From an uncultured Muribaculaceae bacterium (lineage in GTDB: Bacteria > Bacteroidota > Bacteroidia > Bacteroidales > Muribaculaceae), in assembly GCA_910578395.1 (NCBI GenBank), contig CAJTPZ010000004.1, forward strand, positions 186,001 through 250,000: a stretch of 64,000 nt of DNA, written 5' to 3'. Below the pieces are notes generated by a model that saw only the letters and a list, made by a program, of their open reading frames with translations, did no database searches and was not told the origin of the DNA. Position 1 is the stretch's first letter. Every line of letters begins with the position of its first letter. Shown piece by piece: positions 1-8,379 of this stretch. The translations under genes and the position numbers were made by a program.

Positions 1-164
1 AAAACAGCAAGGGAAAGATGGTGCCGGTACATGAAATCGGGTGGGATTCGCCAGACGCCCCTCCGACCCACATTCTTATCATGGCCTCAGCCGCATGCGG
101 CACCGCTTATGTGGGCACGCCCGGCCAGACACTCTGGATTGACAATATCGAGTTGGTTTATTGA
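1..164 (+). CDS. C-terminal end of a PCMD-type surface protein (partial)
   Basis: The window opens inside a reading frame that runs from base 3 to a TGA at 162-164, about 53 residues. The end has a run of PTHILIMASAACG, a glycine-rich turn, then LWIDNIELVY as the last residues. This pattern (HILIxxSAS...G..G..LxIDDIELVY) is what I remember of the C-terminal jelly-roll of PCMD (putative carbohydrate metabolism domain) proteins of Bacteroidetes, usually lipid-anchored and exported. Function and full architecture cannot be judged because the start lies outside the window. A different carbohydrate-binding beta-sandwich would also fit. Confidence 0.5.
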   Translation, partial: NSKGKMVPVHEIGWDSPDAPPTHILIMASAACGTAYVGTPGQTLWIDNIELVY

Positions 165-278
165 TCAGGCATCCACGATGTTGACCATGTGGAAGTAGTA
201 AAAGATGCGTCACTCTATGGTGTACAAGGCGCAATCGGCGTAATACTCGTGACTACAAAGGCTGCCAAAGTTAAATAA
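165..278 (+). pseudogene. Orphan fragment of a TonB-dependent receptor plug domain
   Basis: Directly after the upstream TGA, and in the same reading frame, lies a 37-codon stretch ending in TAA. It reads HVEVVKDASLYGVQGAIGVI followed by LVTTK. This is the hallmark of the plug domain of SusC/RagA TonB-dependent receptors (consensus IExIEVLKDASATAIYGxRGANGVILITTKKG). No start codon precedes it. The rest of the plug, the CarboxypepD-like domain and the beta barrel are all missing, so it is a remnant or the residue of a recombination or assembly junction. Some Bacteroidales do encode short plug-only proteins, but without a start codon that is less likely. Confidence 0.6.
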
Positions 279-611
279 CGAACTTGCACAGAGGGGGACC
301 CTAAACAGCCCTCTCTTCGTTCGCACGGTGCTACGCATGTTTCACCGCGGCTGCAACTTCCTCATATGCAATATTCACTCCGAAAGTAGTGCAGTACGGT
401 GCGTACGTTGCATTCTCTACCGGTTTTTCAAACGCTTACATGACAGCCGGTTTGCTGTCTACGTCAGCATTAAGCCCCTACGACAGCGCCCATATACGAA
501 TTATGTCATAAATTTCTGGAAATTCCACAAATTTCATGCAATTTATCCGCTAATCTGTTTGGAATTTTAAGAATTATTTTCTTTATTTACAAAAACTTAA
601 AATTTAAAACA
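279..611. other. Intergenic stretch with no recognised gene
   Basis: No convincing gene is seen here. An 80-codon open frame at 328-570 has an erratic composition (many Cys, His, Arg, Phe) and no family signature. An imperfect AGAGGG/CCCTCT hairpin near 290-316 could be a weak terminator for the fragment upstream, but no T-run follows it. The last 80 bases are AT-rich, like a promoter region. Confidence 0.4.
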
Positions 612-979
612 GTGAAGCATTACAGATTTATTTCTTTCATCACAGCAATTATAGTATCAGGCTTGATGGCCGAATTGCCTATGCTTATACCCCGGGAAAC
701 TCCATATGCTTTCTCATAAATCTGCCAGACTCAGTCAAAGATTGGACATTTTTTGCAAGAACTTCTGTGAATGTTTACCTTGAAAATATTGGCAAGCAAT
801 ATGCCTTTGTCATTCTTACCTCTGGCAGTGAGTCAGAATACTACACAATTCCTGCCAAAGCCTTAACCTCCTCAAAAACATTTTATAATTTTTCTGGCAT
901 GACCACCACTATTCAATGGCATGTCTTTATTAGTTGCTCGACTACCCTCTCACAGATTGTAGGGCATGCATACCGGTAA
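612..979 (+). pseudogene. Possible frameshifted small secreted protein
   Basis: A GTG at 612 opens a frame with a signal-peptide-like start (VKHYRFISF, a hydrophobic run, SGLMAE) that stops at about 719. A second frame overlaps it and runs to TAA at 977-979 with protein-like sequence (DSVKDWTFFARTSVNVYLEN, then IGKQYAFVILTSG and a Ser/Thr-rich beta-like end). Joining the two would give an exported beta-rich protein of about 115 residues. A single frameshift near 700-725 is the simplest reading; two unrelated open frames are the alternative. No family is recognised. A lipoprotein gene follows 22 bases later. Confidence 0.3.
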
Positions 980-1001
980 TTAACAGTTAAAATGATTCGT
1001 T

Positions 1002-1475
1002 ATGAAAACCTTAAAGTTATTAGTGATTCTTGCACTGCCATTCATAGCTGCATGCGTAAGCAATGAGAAGACTCCGACTCCCGTTGTCGACGAAAACACC
1101 ATACCCGCACAACCTTCCGGGGAATTGATCAGGACGTATGTTGAAAGCAACGATTTTATCGATGTAGATTACAAAGCGATTGAATACGCTACAATTAATC
1201 CAACTTCGTCACGCGCAGAAAATGTAACAGAAGAAGATCATGCCAAAATGATGGCTGCAGTGTACCGCTTTCAGAAACATGTCTCTGTAATTGACGGATT
1301 ATATTCCTGCTCTCTGAAAAACGGTGCTGAGATAAATATTTCAGAGGAGTTGTTTAAATCTATGATCGATAACTTAGAAGAAATGAATTCCTTTATCAAG
1401 GAATACACGGAAAAAGGTGAAAAGGTCAATGTCATAGAGCCGACGGAAGAGTATCTGGAATCGCTGCTGAAGTAG
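1002..1475 (+). CDS. Small lipoprotein of unknown function
   Basis: The 157-residue protein starts with a lipoprotein signal peptide: KTLK, a hydrophobic run, then a lipobox ending IAAC with the acceptor Cys at residue 18. Most of the mature part is polar, acidic and predicted helical (TEEDHAKMMAAVYRF, later EELFKSMIDNLEEMNSF), ending EYLESLLK. It should be exported and lipid-anchored, probably to the outer membrane or the cell surface, because acidic residues (NEK...DEN) follow the Cys within about 15 positions. No known domain is recognised. It converges on the metallophosphoesterase gene, with a strong hairpin between them. Confidence 0.75.
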   Translation: MKTLKLLVILALPFIAACVSNEKTPTPVVDENTIPAQPSGELIRTYVESNDFIDVDYKAIEYATINPTSSRAENVTEEDHAKMMAAVYRFQKHVSVIDGLYSCSLKNGAEINISEELFKSMIDNLEEMNSFIKEYTEKGEKVNVIEPTEEYLESLLK

Positions 1476-1491
1476 AAATTATCAGTAGACA

Positions 1492-1535
1492 ACTCCCCGC
1501 ATCGGGGCTGCAAAAGCAGCCCCGATGCGGGGAGT
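1492..1535. terminator. Perfect 20-bp inverted repeat, bidirectional terminator
   Basis: Bases 1492-1511 and 1516-1535 are perfect reverse complements around an AAAA loop, with a GC-rich stem (CTCCCCGCATCGGGGCTGC core). It lies between two convergent genes, so it can end transcription from both sides. Neither flank has a long T-run, so it may work as a strong stem rather than a classic intrinsic terminator. Confidence 0.7.
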
Positions 1536-1555
1536 GTGTATGATGCGAGGCCTGA

Positions 1556-2551
1556 TCAGATGGGGGCTTTACGGTCTTTCCAATCGTCGTTGATGTAGGA
1601 GGCGGGGTAGACGGTCCTGTCGATGACGCTTCCGTCGCGCAGACGCAGCCATGTATCGAACGTTCGCTCACCTTTGTGCATGACGATAACGCGGGCTCCG
1701 GCACGGAGATTGTTGTAGATAGTATTTCCGCCCGAATAGCGGCCGTAGCTGAGAAGTATGCCATGCCAGTAGACCGAATAGTCGTTGTTGTGGTCATGGC
1801 CGACAAATACACCCATAACGTCTCCGGCTGTACGCATTGCGGTGAAAAGTCCGCTGTTGAGAACCGGAGAGCACACTTTCTCGCGGCGGGTGCCGATGAG
1901 ATGAGCCCCGTCGGTCATTGAAGCTTCCTTATACTCAGGCAGGGGGATGTGGAAGAATGCAAGAGCAGGAAGCGGTGTGCCGCCGTTGGCTTCGGTGAGC
2001 CGGCGGCTCTCGGCTGCGTAGGCATTGATCTGTTCGAGTGTGATCCACCCATAAGTGCCGATACCAGCTATCTGTGCATAGGCGTTGGAATCAAACACAT
2101 ACAAAGCCGCGGCAGTCTTTATGCCGTCACTGACCTCAAGAACCGCATCACCTGACGATGTGGGTATATTGTTCTTATATTTCTGAATATACTTGTATAT
2201 TTCCTCGTGAGAGATATCCTGCTCATCATCGTGGTTTCCTTGCGTCAACACAAAAGGCACACCGAGACGGTCGACTGTTGATAGTACGGCGTCAAGTCCT
2301 TCACGGGCTGGTTTATCACAGATTACATCACCTGTAAACACAACAAGATCGGGCTTCTCTGTTTCGATCACAGTAGTTATATTCTCTATCGCGGTTTTGG
2401 ATGCTTCCCAGCCATAACGGTAATGGACATCGGTAAACTGCACGATCTTGAAATTCCCGTCGGCATTAAACCTGAGATCAGCGGGATTTTTCTGAGCGGA
2501 AGCCGATACAGCTCCTATCAGCATGAGCAATCCGATTAAGGTCTTTTTCAT
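1556..2551 (-). CDS. Secreted calcineurin-like metallophosphoesterase
   Basis: The protein has 331 residues with a signal peptide (MKKTLIGLLMLIGAVSASAQ). The dinuclear-metal phosphoesterase motifs appear in order: FTDVHY (Asp41, His43), TGDV (about 74-76), GNHDDE (about 105-110), FFHIP in the middle, and GHDHNND late. This matches the purple-acid-phosphatase-like periplasmic phosphoesterases of Bacteroidetes (Dcr2/Sia1-type). The substrate is unknown; phosphomonoesters or nucleotides are usual for the family. It lies 30 bases downstream of a DHHW gene on the same strand and may share that transcript. All metal ligands look intact. Confidence 0.85.
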   Translation of the reverse strand: MKKTLIGLLMLIGAVSASAQKNPADLRFNADGNFKIVQFTDVHYRYGWEASKTAIENITTVIETEKPDLVVFTGDVICDKPAREGLDAVLSTVDRLGVPFVLTQGNHDDEQDISHEEIYKYIQKYKNNIPTSSGDAVLEVSDGIKTAAALYVFDSNAYAQIAGIGTYGWITLEQINAYAAESRRLTEANGGTPLPALAFFHIPLPEYKEASMTDGAHLIGTRREKVCSPVLNSGLFTAMRTAGDVMGVFVGHDHNNDYSVYWHGILLSYGRYSGGNTIYNNLRAGARVIVMHKGERTFDTWLRLRDGSVIDRTVYPASYINDDWKDRKAPI

Positions 2552-2581
2552 TTCAGTGATATTAAATCTGTTTGTTTCTGG

Positions 2582-4210
2582 TTATTCCTGGTTTTCATGC
2601 AAATTCACTATGTCCTGTACCGAATCAGACGGTATGGTGTCGGCAGGGAGCGGCGGTAAAGAATCGACAGCAACAGGCTTTACCGCCAACGTATCGACGG
2701 GTATTTCAGGAACCGGAGCCTGGACGGTATCATTCTTAACCGATAACGGCTCCGGCTTAACAGTCACACCTGTTCTGGAGGTTGCAGCCGACTTCTGACG
2801 CAGAAACCTGCGATAAGCCGATGATGCGGCAGAACCACAGACATTGAATATGTTATGTACGAAAAGCACGTCGGTAACAGCATTTTCATGTATATAATCG
2901 ACGATATTGCGCGTGAAATAACGGAAATCTATGATGTGGACTTCCTCAAATGATCCGAATAGAAATGAAGGCACTGCGTTTCCGTAACTATCTTTAAGAA
3001 TTACAAGGCGACGTCCGTTTTTAGTTGATGTCTCAACCTTCACAAGACATTGGTCACCACCCATAAATGTACAGTAGGCTCCCGAAGCTCCGTCGTTGAA
3101 TTTCTTAAAATAAGAACTTTTAAACGGCTTCGTCTCAGAAACAATGTGGAAATTCTCATCAAGATTAAAGACTACATAGGTAGTCTGATAGTCAACTCCC
3201 AACGGACGATAGTACACAAAATCCTCAGGCGCTTTCTTTACAGATATATCTTTTGAATATCCATACATTGTACCGACAAAACGATGCACAGTATCAGCCT
3301 TATATGATTCAATCGGCATGAAAGGTACTCCTGCTTTTTTTGCAAAGTCCTGAGCGGCATAATAAGCACCAAGCGGAGCCCAATGGTGATCGGTGCGAAG
3401 AAAGATGGGTTCATCGACATGAGCGGCCAAAGCGCCGTAGGCATCGACAGGTACCACTCCGCGCAACGAGTCGTTGATCGCTTTGATTACCGGAAAGATC
3501 GGACGTGTGGTCTTGCGGGCTTTTTCAGGGCAGTAGTATTCCGTGGCAAGCGGCACAACCATGCTGTAGACATTGACATCAGGTCCCAGAGTTTCTTTGT
3601 AGAGATTGACAGCCGAAGCATATCTAAGCCCACTTTTTGCTGATCCGCCAAATGCCATAAGCGCACGCACGTTCTCTCCAGATCCGACTATGATAATACC
3701 GGAGTTTCCAAGCTTTGCATTCTCTTCGACTGTCGGCACATAAGCCTGTTGAGACGATGATGATTCAACCACAGCCCCTGAAACATGCTCACCGGAAACA
3801 TCACCGACAGGAGATAAACTACTGTCATCCACTATTTGCGTGGGTTCAGGTATTACAGGCACATCGATCTCCTCAGGATCTTCATCAGCAAAATCCTCAT
3901 CATCCGACGCGACTACACTGCCATGAAATGTCACGGCATCCTCTTCACCGCCCGGATGATATGAAAGCATGTGCTTGACCTGCATACTTGCCGTCATAAA
4001 CCTGTCACGAAACGGCTCGCTGTCGCTAAACCATGACGACACTGCTTCCATGAATGATCCATCGGAAAGAGCTGTCATAGAGAAATCGGGGAACCTGCGC
4101 AAATCGCGTCGCTCAAGCTCTGAGAATGTAGGTCTCGGAAAAAAAGAAAAGACAATAGCGAGAGTTGCGAAGATCGCACCGATTATGAATATGAATATTC
4201 TATTGTGCAC
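2582..4210 (-). CDS. DHHW-family periplasmic acylation protein with acidic insert
   Basis: A 542-residue protein with an N-terminal membrane anchor (RIFIFIIGAIFATLAIVFSFF) followed by a large periplasmic part. It has the family motif RTDHHWAPLGAYYAA (Asp274, His275, His276, Trp277) and a C-terminal block LKDSYGNAVPSFLFGSF that resembles the serine block of SGNH/AlgJ-like acetyltransferases. DHHW proteins partner with AlgI-type MBOAT proteins to move acyl groups onto exported polysaccharide. Odd features are an Asp/Glu/Ser-rich insert at about residues 95-165 and a Pro/Val/Asp-rich tail of about 60 residues. A paralogue and the MBOAT gene lie just upstream. The acceptor polymer cannot be told from sequence. 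Confidence 0.8.
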   Translation of the reverse strand: MHNRIFIFIIGAIFATLAIVFSFFPRPTFSELERRDLRRFPDFSMTALSDGSFMEAVSSWFSDSEPFRDRFMTASMQVKHMLSYHPGGEEDAVTFHGSVVASDDEDFADEDPEEIDVPVIPEPTQIVDDSSLSPVGDVSGEHVSGAVVESSSSQQAYVPTVEENAKLGNSGIIIVGSGENVRALMAFGGSAKSGLRYASAVNLYKETLGPDVNVYSMVVPLATEYYCPEKARKTTRPIFPVIKAINDSLRGVVPVDAYGALAAHVDEPIFLRTDHHWAPLGAYYAAQDFAKKAGVPFMPIESYKADTVHRFVGTMYGYSKDISVKKAPEDFVYYRPLGVDYQTTYVVFNLDENFHIVSETKPFKSSYFKKFNDGASGAYCTFMGGDQCLVKVETSTKNGRRLVILKDSYGNAVPSFLFGSFEEVHIIDFRYFTRNIVDYIHENAVTDVLFVHNIFNVCGSAASSAYRRFLRQKSAATSRTGVTVKPEPLSVKNDTVQAPVPEIPVDTLAVKPVAVDSLPPLPADTIPSDSVQDIVNLHENQE

Positions 4211-4222
4211 TGTTTTGTGGAT

Positions 4223-5359
4223 TTACTGAATGAGATAGGAATCATAAGTATCGCATGTATGCATCATTGTAGCATGAGTCATATTATTGGCAAACAGCAC
4301 ATCGGTAATGCCGTTTTCATGCAAATAATCGACAATATTCAACGGAAAATAACGGCAATCAATGACATGTATCTGTTCAAAGGAATTGAACAGATAAGGA
4401 GGCAATGCATTGCCATAGCTGTCCTTGAGTATCGCAAGCCGACGACCGTTATCGGTCTTTGTCTCGATGCGGGTAAGCTTGTTGTCACCCCCCATGAAAG
4501 TGCAATAGGTAGCCACCCCTTTGGCATATATGAAGAAATCACCGGAAATCTCATCGCCAACCGATATGATCCTCTTGCGCGATCTGTCAAGGCGATAATT
4601 GACATAATAAGTCTCCACAGGCGTGTCGCGCGGTGTGTAATATACAAAAGTCTCGGGTGCTTTTTTCAACCTACGGTCAGAGGAAAATCCGTACATCGTG
4701 CCTACAAAACCGGGAATTTCATGAGAGTCAAACCGATCAAGCTCTCGAAAAGGAACCATTGCCGAAAAAGCGAACTCCCGGGCTGCATAATAGGCTCCAA
4801 GCGGAGCCCAATGATGGTCAGTGCGAAGATAGATCGGTTCATTGGCATGTTCCCCCAAAACAGGGAAAATGTCAACGGGGACCACCTGCGTATCAAGTTC
4901 CCTAAAAATGCGCCTTATCGCCATATACTGATTCTGTGTATGCTCCTCGGCTTCCTCCGGGCAATAAAATGCGACCTGTGTAGGGATAGGCATACAATAA
5001 ACCGTGACACTGTCGCCAAGCGCCCGGCTATAGGCATTTACCGTAGATGCATAACGAACAAGATTGGCCTCCGGCCCAGAGAACGGCTCCATTGCCCTGA
5101 CTGTGTCCCGGTCTCCTACCACAAGAATACCGCGGCGAGCCCTACGGAAAGGCGCATCAGGCGTCTGACTGTTCACGTAGACATAAGCATCGCTATCGAA
5201 GCCGATATCAGACTCCTGTCCGGTCATTTCCTCGAAAAGACGGTCAAATGTGAGGGAGAGTGTATCAGATGACTCATCGTCCTGCGCATACACACAGAAC
5301 GGGATAAGCATCAAAACGATGGCAGATATTATCTTAGAAACGGGTATAGAGGAATGCAT
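4223..5359 (-). CDS. Second DHHW-family periplasmic acylation protein
   Basis: This 378-residue protein has a signal peptide (SKIISAIVLMLIPFCVYAQ) and is otherwise the compact version of its downstream neighbour. It shares RTDHHWAPLGAYYAARE (Asp181, His182, His183, Trp184), YGFSSD, YCTFMGGDNK and LKDSYGNALPPYLFNSF. It lacks the membrane anchor, acidic insert and proline-rich tail of the other copy, so it is probably free in the periplasm. Its start overlaps the end of the MBOAT gene by 26 bases, which indicates translational coupling. The two DHHW genes probably arose by tandem duplication and may act at successive steps, as AlgJ and AlgX do in alginate acetylation. Confidence 0.8.
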   Translation of the reverse strand: MHSSIPVSKIISAIVLMLIPFCVYAQDDESSDTLSLTFDRLFEEMTGQESDIGFDSDAYVYVNSQTPDAPFRRARRGILVVGDRDTVRAMEPFSGPEANLVRYASTVNAYSRALGDSVTVYCMPIPTQVAFYCPEEAEEHTQNQYMAIRRIFRELDTQVVPVDIFPVLGEHANEPIYLRTDHHWAPLGAYYAAREFAFSAMVPFRELDRFDSHEIPGFVGTMYGFSSDRRLKKAPETFVYYTPRDTPVETYYVNYRLDRSRKRIISVGDEISGDFFIYAKGVATYCTFMGGDNKLTRIETKTDNGRRLAILKDSYGNALPPYLFNSFEQIHVIDCRYFPLNIVDYLHENGITDVLFANNMTHATMMHTCDTYDSYLIQ

Positions 5360-6785
5360 TATTTGTAGCGCCTACAAGAAGGCATATACTTGTGAAGAGA
5401 ATCAGAGTTGCAAGAACGATGCGGCATATTGTCTCGACTGTAACCACACCGGCATGAGAGGGGTTTCCGCCCCATAATCTTATATGGGCCGATGATATCC
5501 AACGTCTGACAGGCATACAGAGCACAATGGCAAGCAGCCAAAGCCAGAATTTATCAAACAAAGCACTTTCAGCAGCAAAATCATAAAAGTCTGCATTATA
5601 ACCAAAGAAAGCACGAAAGAACCGTCCCATGTCGCCAAGGTCATCATAATAAAAAATACCCCATCCGACAATCACGAGCAACATGGCGATTATATGTCCG
5701 GGCTGATATCCGGTGTAACGCATTATGGCTTTTTCGACAATAAGTATTATCCCGAAAAACATTCCCCATAATACAAAGTTCCAGCTCGCTCCGTGCCAGA
5801 GTCCTGTGAGAGCCCAGACCGCTATTATGTTCAACACCTGATGCGACCTGTTGCCTCCAAGTGGAATATAGACGTAGTCTCGGAAAAAAGTTCCAAGTGA
5901 CATGTGCCATCTGCGCCAGAAATCGGTTATAGACCGGCAGGTGTAGGGATGATCGAAGTTTTCCGGAAAATGGAATCCCATACAACGCCCCATGCCTATT
6001 GCCATATCGGAGTAACCTGAAAAATCGAAATATATCTGCAAAGTGAATGCAAGCAAGCCGACCCATGCGCCAAGTGTGGATAAAGATTCAAGATTGTCGG
6101 TTAGAAAATTATCGGCAATCTCCGACATCTGATTGGCAATGATAACTTTTTTTCCAAGCCCGATAAGAAACCGAAACACACCGTCGGCAATGTCCCGCGA
6201 CGAAACATGACGGTTATAGATTTCACGAGCGACGGATGAATACCGCACTATTGGCCCCGCAACAAGCTGTGGGAACATTGATATATAGAGCAACAGGCCG
6301 CTGAACCGCCGCTGAACCGCCGCGTGAAGCCTATATACATCGACAAGATAACTTATTGACTGAAATATATAGAAACTTATACCAATAGGCAACGAAATTT
6401 TCGGATCAGGCAAATCTATGCCGAAACGGGCAAGCTCGCCACACACAAAACCTGCATATTTGAATAATCCGAGAGTGGATATATTCAGCAAAATTCCGAC
6501 TGTCAAGGCCAAACGCCTGAAAAACCTGCGCCGGCAACAATCGACCCACAGCCCAAAAAAATAGTTCATCACAACGCAACCGATCATGAGGAATACATAG
6601 ACCGGTTCTCCCCATGCATAGAATATCAAGGAGAAAATTATGAGAACCGCATTGCGCCAAATGAGTTTCCCCGGCTCACCAGGCTCTGAAGCCATGCGAT
6701 CAAATGCCGCCGCAATGCGATAGCATACAATGAGCACCGGAAGGAATACAAACAGAAAAAAAAGGTCTGAAAAAACCATTGCCAA
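5334..6785 (-). CDS. AlgI-like MBOAT O-acyltransferase
   Basis: A 483-residue multi-pass membrane protein of the MBOAT family. It has the signatures PIGISFYIFQSISYLVDVYR, PQLVAGPI, YFDFSGYSDMAIG, DFWRRWHMSL, YIPLGGNR and GLWHGASWNF, the last carrying the conserved His. It should move acyl groups, usually acetyl, from a cytoplasmic donor across the inner membrane for the DHHW partners. Initiation may be at the first Met or at Met3 (MVFSDLFFLFVFLP), which resembles other AlgI starts. It heads an operon with the two DHHW genes and probably the phosphoesterase. No polysaccharide synthase is next to it, so its target polymer is probably encoded elsewhere. Confidence 0.9.
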   Translation of the reverse strand: MAMVFSDLFFLFVFLPVLIVCYRIAAAFDRMASEPGEPGKLIWRNAVLIIFSLIFYAWGEPVYVFLMIGCVVMNYFFGLWVDCCRRRFFRRLALTVGILLNISTLGLFKYAGFVCGELARFGIDLPDPKISLPIGISFYIFQSISYLVDVYRLHAAVQRRFSGLLLYISMFPQLVAGPIVRYSSVAREIYNRHVSSRDIADGVFRFLIGLGKKVIIANQMSEIADNFLTDNLESLSTLGAWVGLLAFTLQIYFDFSGYSDMAIGMGRCMGFHFPENFDHPYTCRSITDFWRRWHMSLGTFFRDYVYIPLGGNRSHQVLNIIAVWALTGLWHGASWNFVLWGMFFGIILIVEKAIMRYTGYQPGHIIAMLLVIVGWGIFYYDDLGDMGRFFRAFFGYNADFYDFAAESALFDKFWLWLLAIVLCMPVRRWISSAHIRLWGGNPSHAGVVTVETICRIVLATLILFTSICLLVGATNNAFLYTRF

Positions 6786-6841
6786 CTGTAAAAATCCAGA
6801 TTGATTCCGCCGCCGGATCTTCCGGCCGTAATCTCAGGTGT

Positions 6842-6849
6842 AAAGTTAC
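6842..6849 (-). promoter_or_regulatory. Probable promoter of the MBOAT/DHHW operon
   Basis: Reading the minus strand, TAACTTTA (one base off TAnnTTTG) lies about 19 bases after a TTGG that stands in for the -33 TTTG. The resulting leader of some 50 bases contains a perfect GCCGGA/TCCGGC hairpin (6812-6826). Confidence 0.4.
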
Positions 6850-6981
6850 ACAGGGCTTATGTTATCTCCAACAAAAAGATTGAAATATGTATAAATTACA
6901 TCAGGCTCCATGCCGCGCATCGCGCAAACATAAAGCCTGATGCCAATATACACCTCCGACGGAAGCTGTTACTGTGTCAGT

Positions 6982-7131
6982 TCAGAAAGACGGGATGGAA
7001 GGGATACAGGCGGCAACGTCAGTATCACCCCAAAGATCAGCCATTGTAAGCCAAACAAGAAGCAATGCAATGAGTATACATGCGCCAATCACCAGCCATG
7101 TCTGAGTTTTTTTATTTCGTTTGCCGGACAT
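6982..7131 (-). CDS. 49-residue single-pass membrane protein
   Basis: An ATG at 7131 on the minus strand opens a 49-codon frame. It starts with a basic stretch (MSGKRNKKTQT), has one clear transmembrane helix (WLVIGACILIALLLVWLTMA), then an acidic DLWGDTDVAA and a short tail with one Cys. The composition, positive-inside charge and ordered layout strongly suggest a real protein. It resembles small membrane proteins I recall from other Bacteroidales that end in a GDTDVAA-like segment, but I cannot name a family. It lies on the same strand downstream of smpB and has a 69-base gap to it. Function unknown. Confidence 0.6.
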   Translation of the reverse strand: MSGKRNKKTQTWLVIGACILIALLLVWLTMADLWGDTDVAACIPSIPSF

Positions 7132-7200
7132 AATGTTTTACATTTTACAGTTGAATCAATATAACTGAAAACACCCGGCAAGAACATATAGTTTAAGTGA

Positions 7201-7656
7201 TCACCGCCTGAAAGCCCGTGCCATGTCACGACGGTCGTCGCGCTCTTTTATAGACTGACGTTTGTCATACTCCTTCTTGCCACGTCCTACACCTATAACC
7301 ATTTTTGCATACCCTTTCTGAGATATGAACAGGCGTAACGGCACGATCGTATATCCCGGAGTGGACGCCAGTTTCTCTATATCGCGGATCTCTTTACGCG
7401 ACAAAAGCAGCTTGCGTTCCCGGCGATCGGAATGGTTGTTGTAAGTTCCGTAGAAGTATGGGGCTATGTACATGTTTTTCACCCACACCTCATGGTTGAA
7501 CACATAACAGAATGTATCGGCCAGCGAAGCCTTACCGAGACGTATGGATTTTATCTCCGTACCGGTGAGGACTATGCCTGCGGTATATGTATCGGATATG
7601 GCATAGTCGAATGTGGCACGACGGTTTTTGATGTTTATATCTTTTGCAATTTTCAT
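7201..7656 (-). CDS. smpB: SsrA-binding protein SmpB
   Basis: This is a 151-residue protein of normal length for SmpB, the partner of tmRNA in rescuing stalled ribosomes. It has the N-terminal [10 protein letters not shown], the block [30 protein letters not shown]-like [10 protein letters not shown], the [29 protein letters not shown] block, and the basic tail ([15 protein letters not shown]) that inserts into the decoding site. It overlaps the upstream Yip1-like gene by four bases (ATGA), so the two are co-transcribed from the promoter facing gltX. Confidence 0.97.
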   Translation of the reverse strand: MKIAKDINIKNRRATFDYAISDTYTAGIVLTGTEIKSIRLGKASLADTFCYVFNHEVWVKNMYIAPYFYGTYNNHSDRRERKLLLSRKEIRDIEKLASTPGYTIVPLRLFISQKGYAKMVIGVGRGKKEYDKRQSIKERDDRRDMARAFRR

Positions 7657-8249
7657 TGATTAAGCAAGGCGAAAAAGAGGTGAACGAGAAAAAGAGGAGT
7701 CACACAAGAAATGACACTTACCCCAAGAAACTGCAACCGCCTGTCAGCCGGAACCAGCATGTGCCATGAAGCTTCCCATATAATGTAAACGACATAGAGA
7801 GGAAGCATCTGCAGCAGAGCAAGCTCTACCGGACAAAGATTACTTACAAGGGATATCAAGGCAAGTGAGGCCAGAGTGTAGAGCACAAGCCTGTCGGTTT
7901 TTTCCACAGAAAGAGTCTCATCGTCTGCATGAAGACGCCTCAAGGTGAATCCAAGAAAAAACGAAGCTGCGAAATAGCCTATAAAATACCTGATAAACAC
8001 ACTTATGGCCTCGAGCAGACATGCCGACGGTGTTGCCGAAGAACGATAGATCAACGGGAGGAATGCCGATAACGACACAATGGAGATAAACGGTATGTAG
8101 CCCTGAAGAAGAAGCAAGCGCACCGGCAGAGCGGCTTTCTCCGTGTCATGCCATCCCTGTCGCGGAGCAATGACAACCTGAAGCAACTCTTTGATGAATG
8201 AAGGAAAGAGCGAAAGCGAATCCCTGATATAGGCGATCAAAAGTTTCAT
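7653..8249 (-). CDS. Yip1-like integral membrane protein
   Basis: The protein has 198 residues with about five hydrophobic segments after an N-terminal soluble stretch containing [16 protein letters not shown]. That APRxxW motif before the first membrane helix is typical of bacterial Yip1/YIP1-family membrane proteins. Its function is not established in bacteria. It is the first gene of a two-gene unit with smpB (four-base overlap), and a TATCTTTG promoter element lies just upstream. Family assignment is by pattern only. Confidence 0.65.
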   Translation of the reverse strand: MKLLIAYIRDSLSLFPSFIKELLQVVIAPRQGWHDTEKAALPVRLLLLQGYIPFISIVSLSAFLPLIYRSSATPSACLLEAISVFIRYFIGYFAASFFLGFTLRRLHADDETLSVEKTDRLVLYTLASLALISLVSNLCPVELALLQMLPLYVVYIIWEASWHMLVPADRRLQFLGVSVISCVTPLFLVHLFFALLNQ

Positions 8250-8290
8250 AGTTTCTGTGACACGAGAGAGAATGAGAGGAGTACACCGTG

Positions 8291-8298
8291 CAAAGATA
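8291..8298 (-). promoter_or_regulatory. Promoter -7 element of the Yip1-like/smpB unit
   Basis: The minus strand reads TATCTTTG, an exact TAnnTTTG match, about 42 bases before the Yip1-like start. It sits back to back with the gltX promoter, about 30 bases away, so the two divergent promoters share one short control region. Confidence 0.6.
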
Positions 8299-8304
8299 GG
8301 AAAG

Positions 8305-8335
8305 TTGGGTTAATTATGGAAATTAGTTACTTTTG
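8305..8335 (+). promoter_or_regulatory. Promoter of gltX
   Basis: TTGG at 8305 and TACTTTTG at 8328-8335 (matching TAnnTTTG) are 20 bases apart, as expected for the primary sigma factor of Bacteroidetes. Transcription should begin around 8340, about 40 bases before the gltX ATG. Confidence 0.65.
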
Positions 8336-8379
8336 CAACAAATGAAACATTGAATTGTCCGTAGCTGTTTTTTGAACTA

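Noticed and set aside
328-570. 80-codon open frame on the + strand
   Set aside because: Composition is irregular with many Cys, His and Phe, there is no signal or family pattern, and it lies in AT-rich intergenic DNA.
4205-5272. 355-codon open frame on the + strand
   Set aside because: It is the antisense shadow of the second DHHW gene, which has a signal peptide and family motifs.
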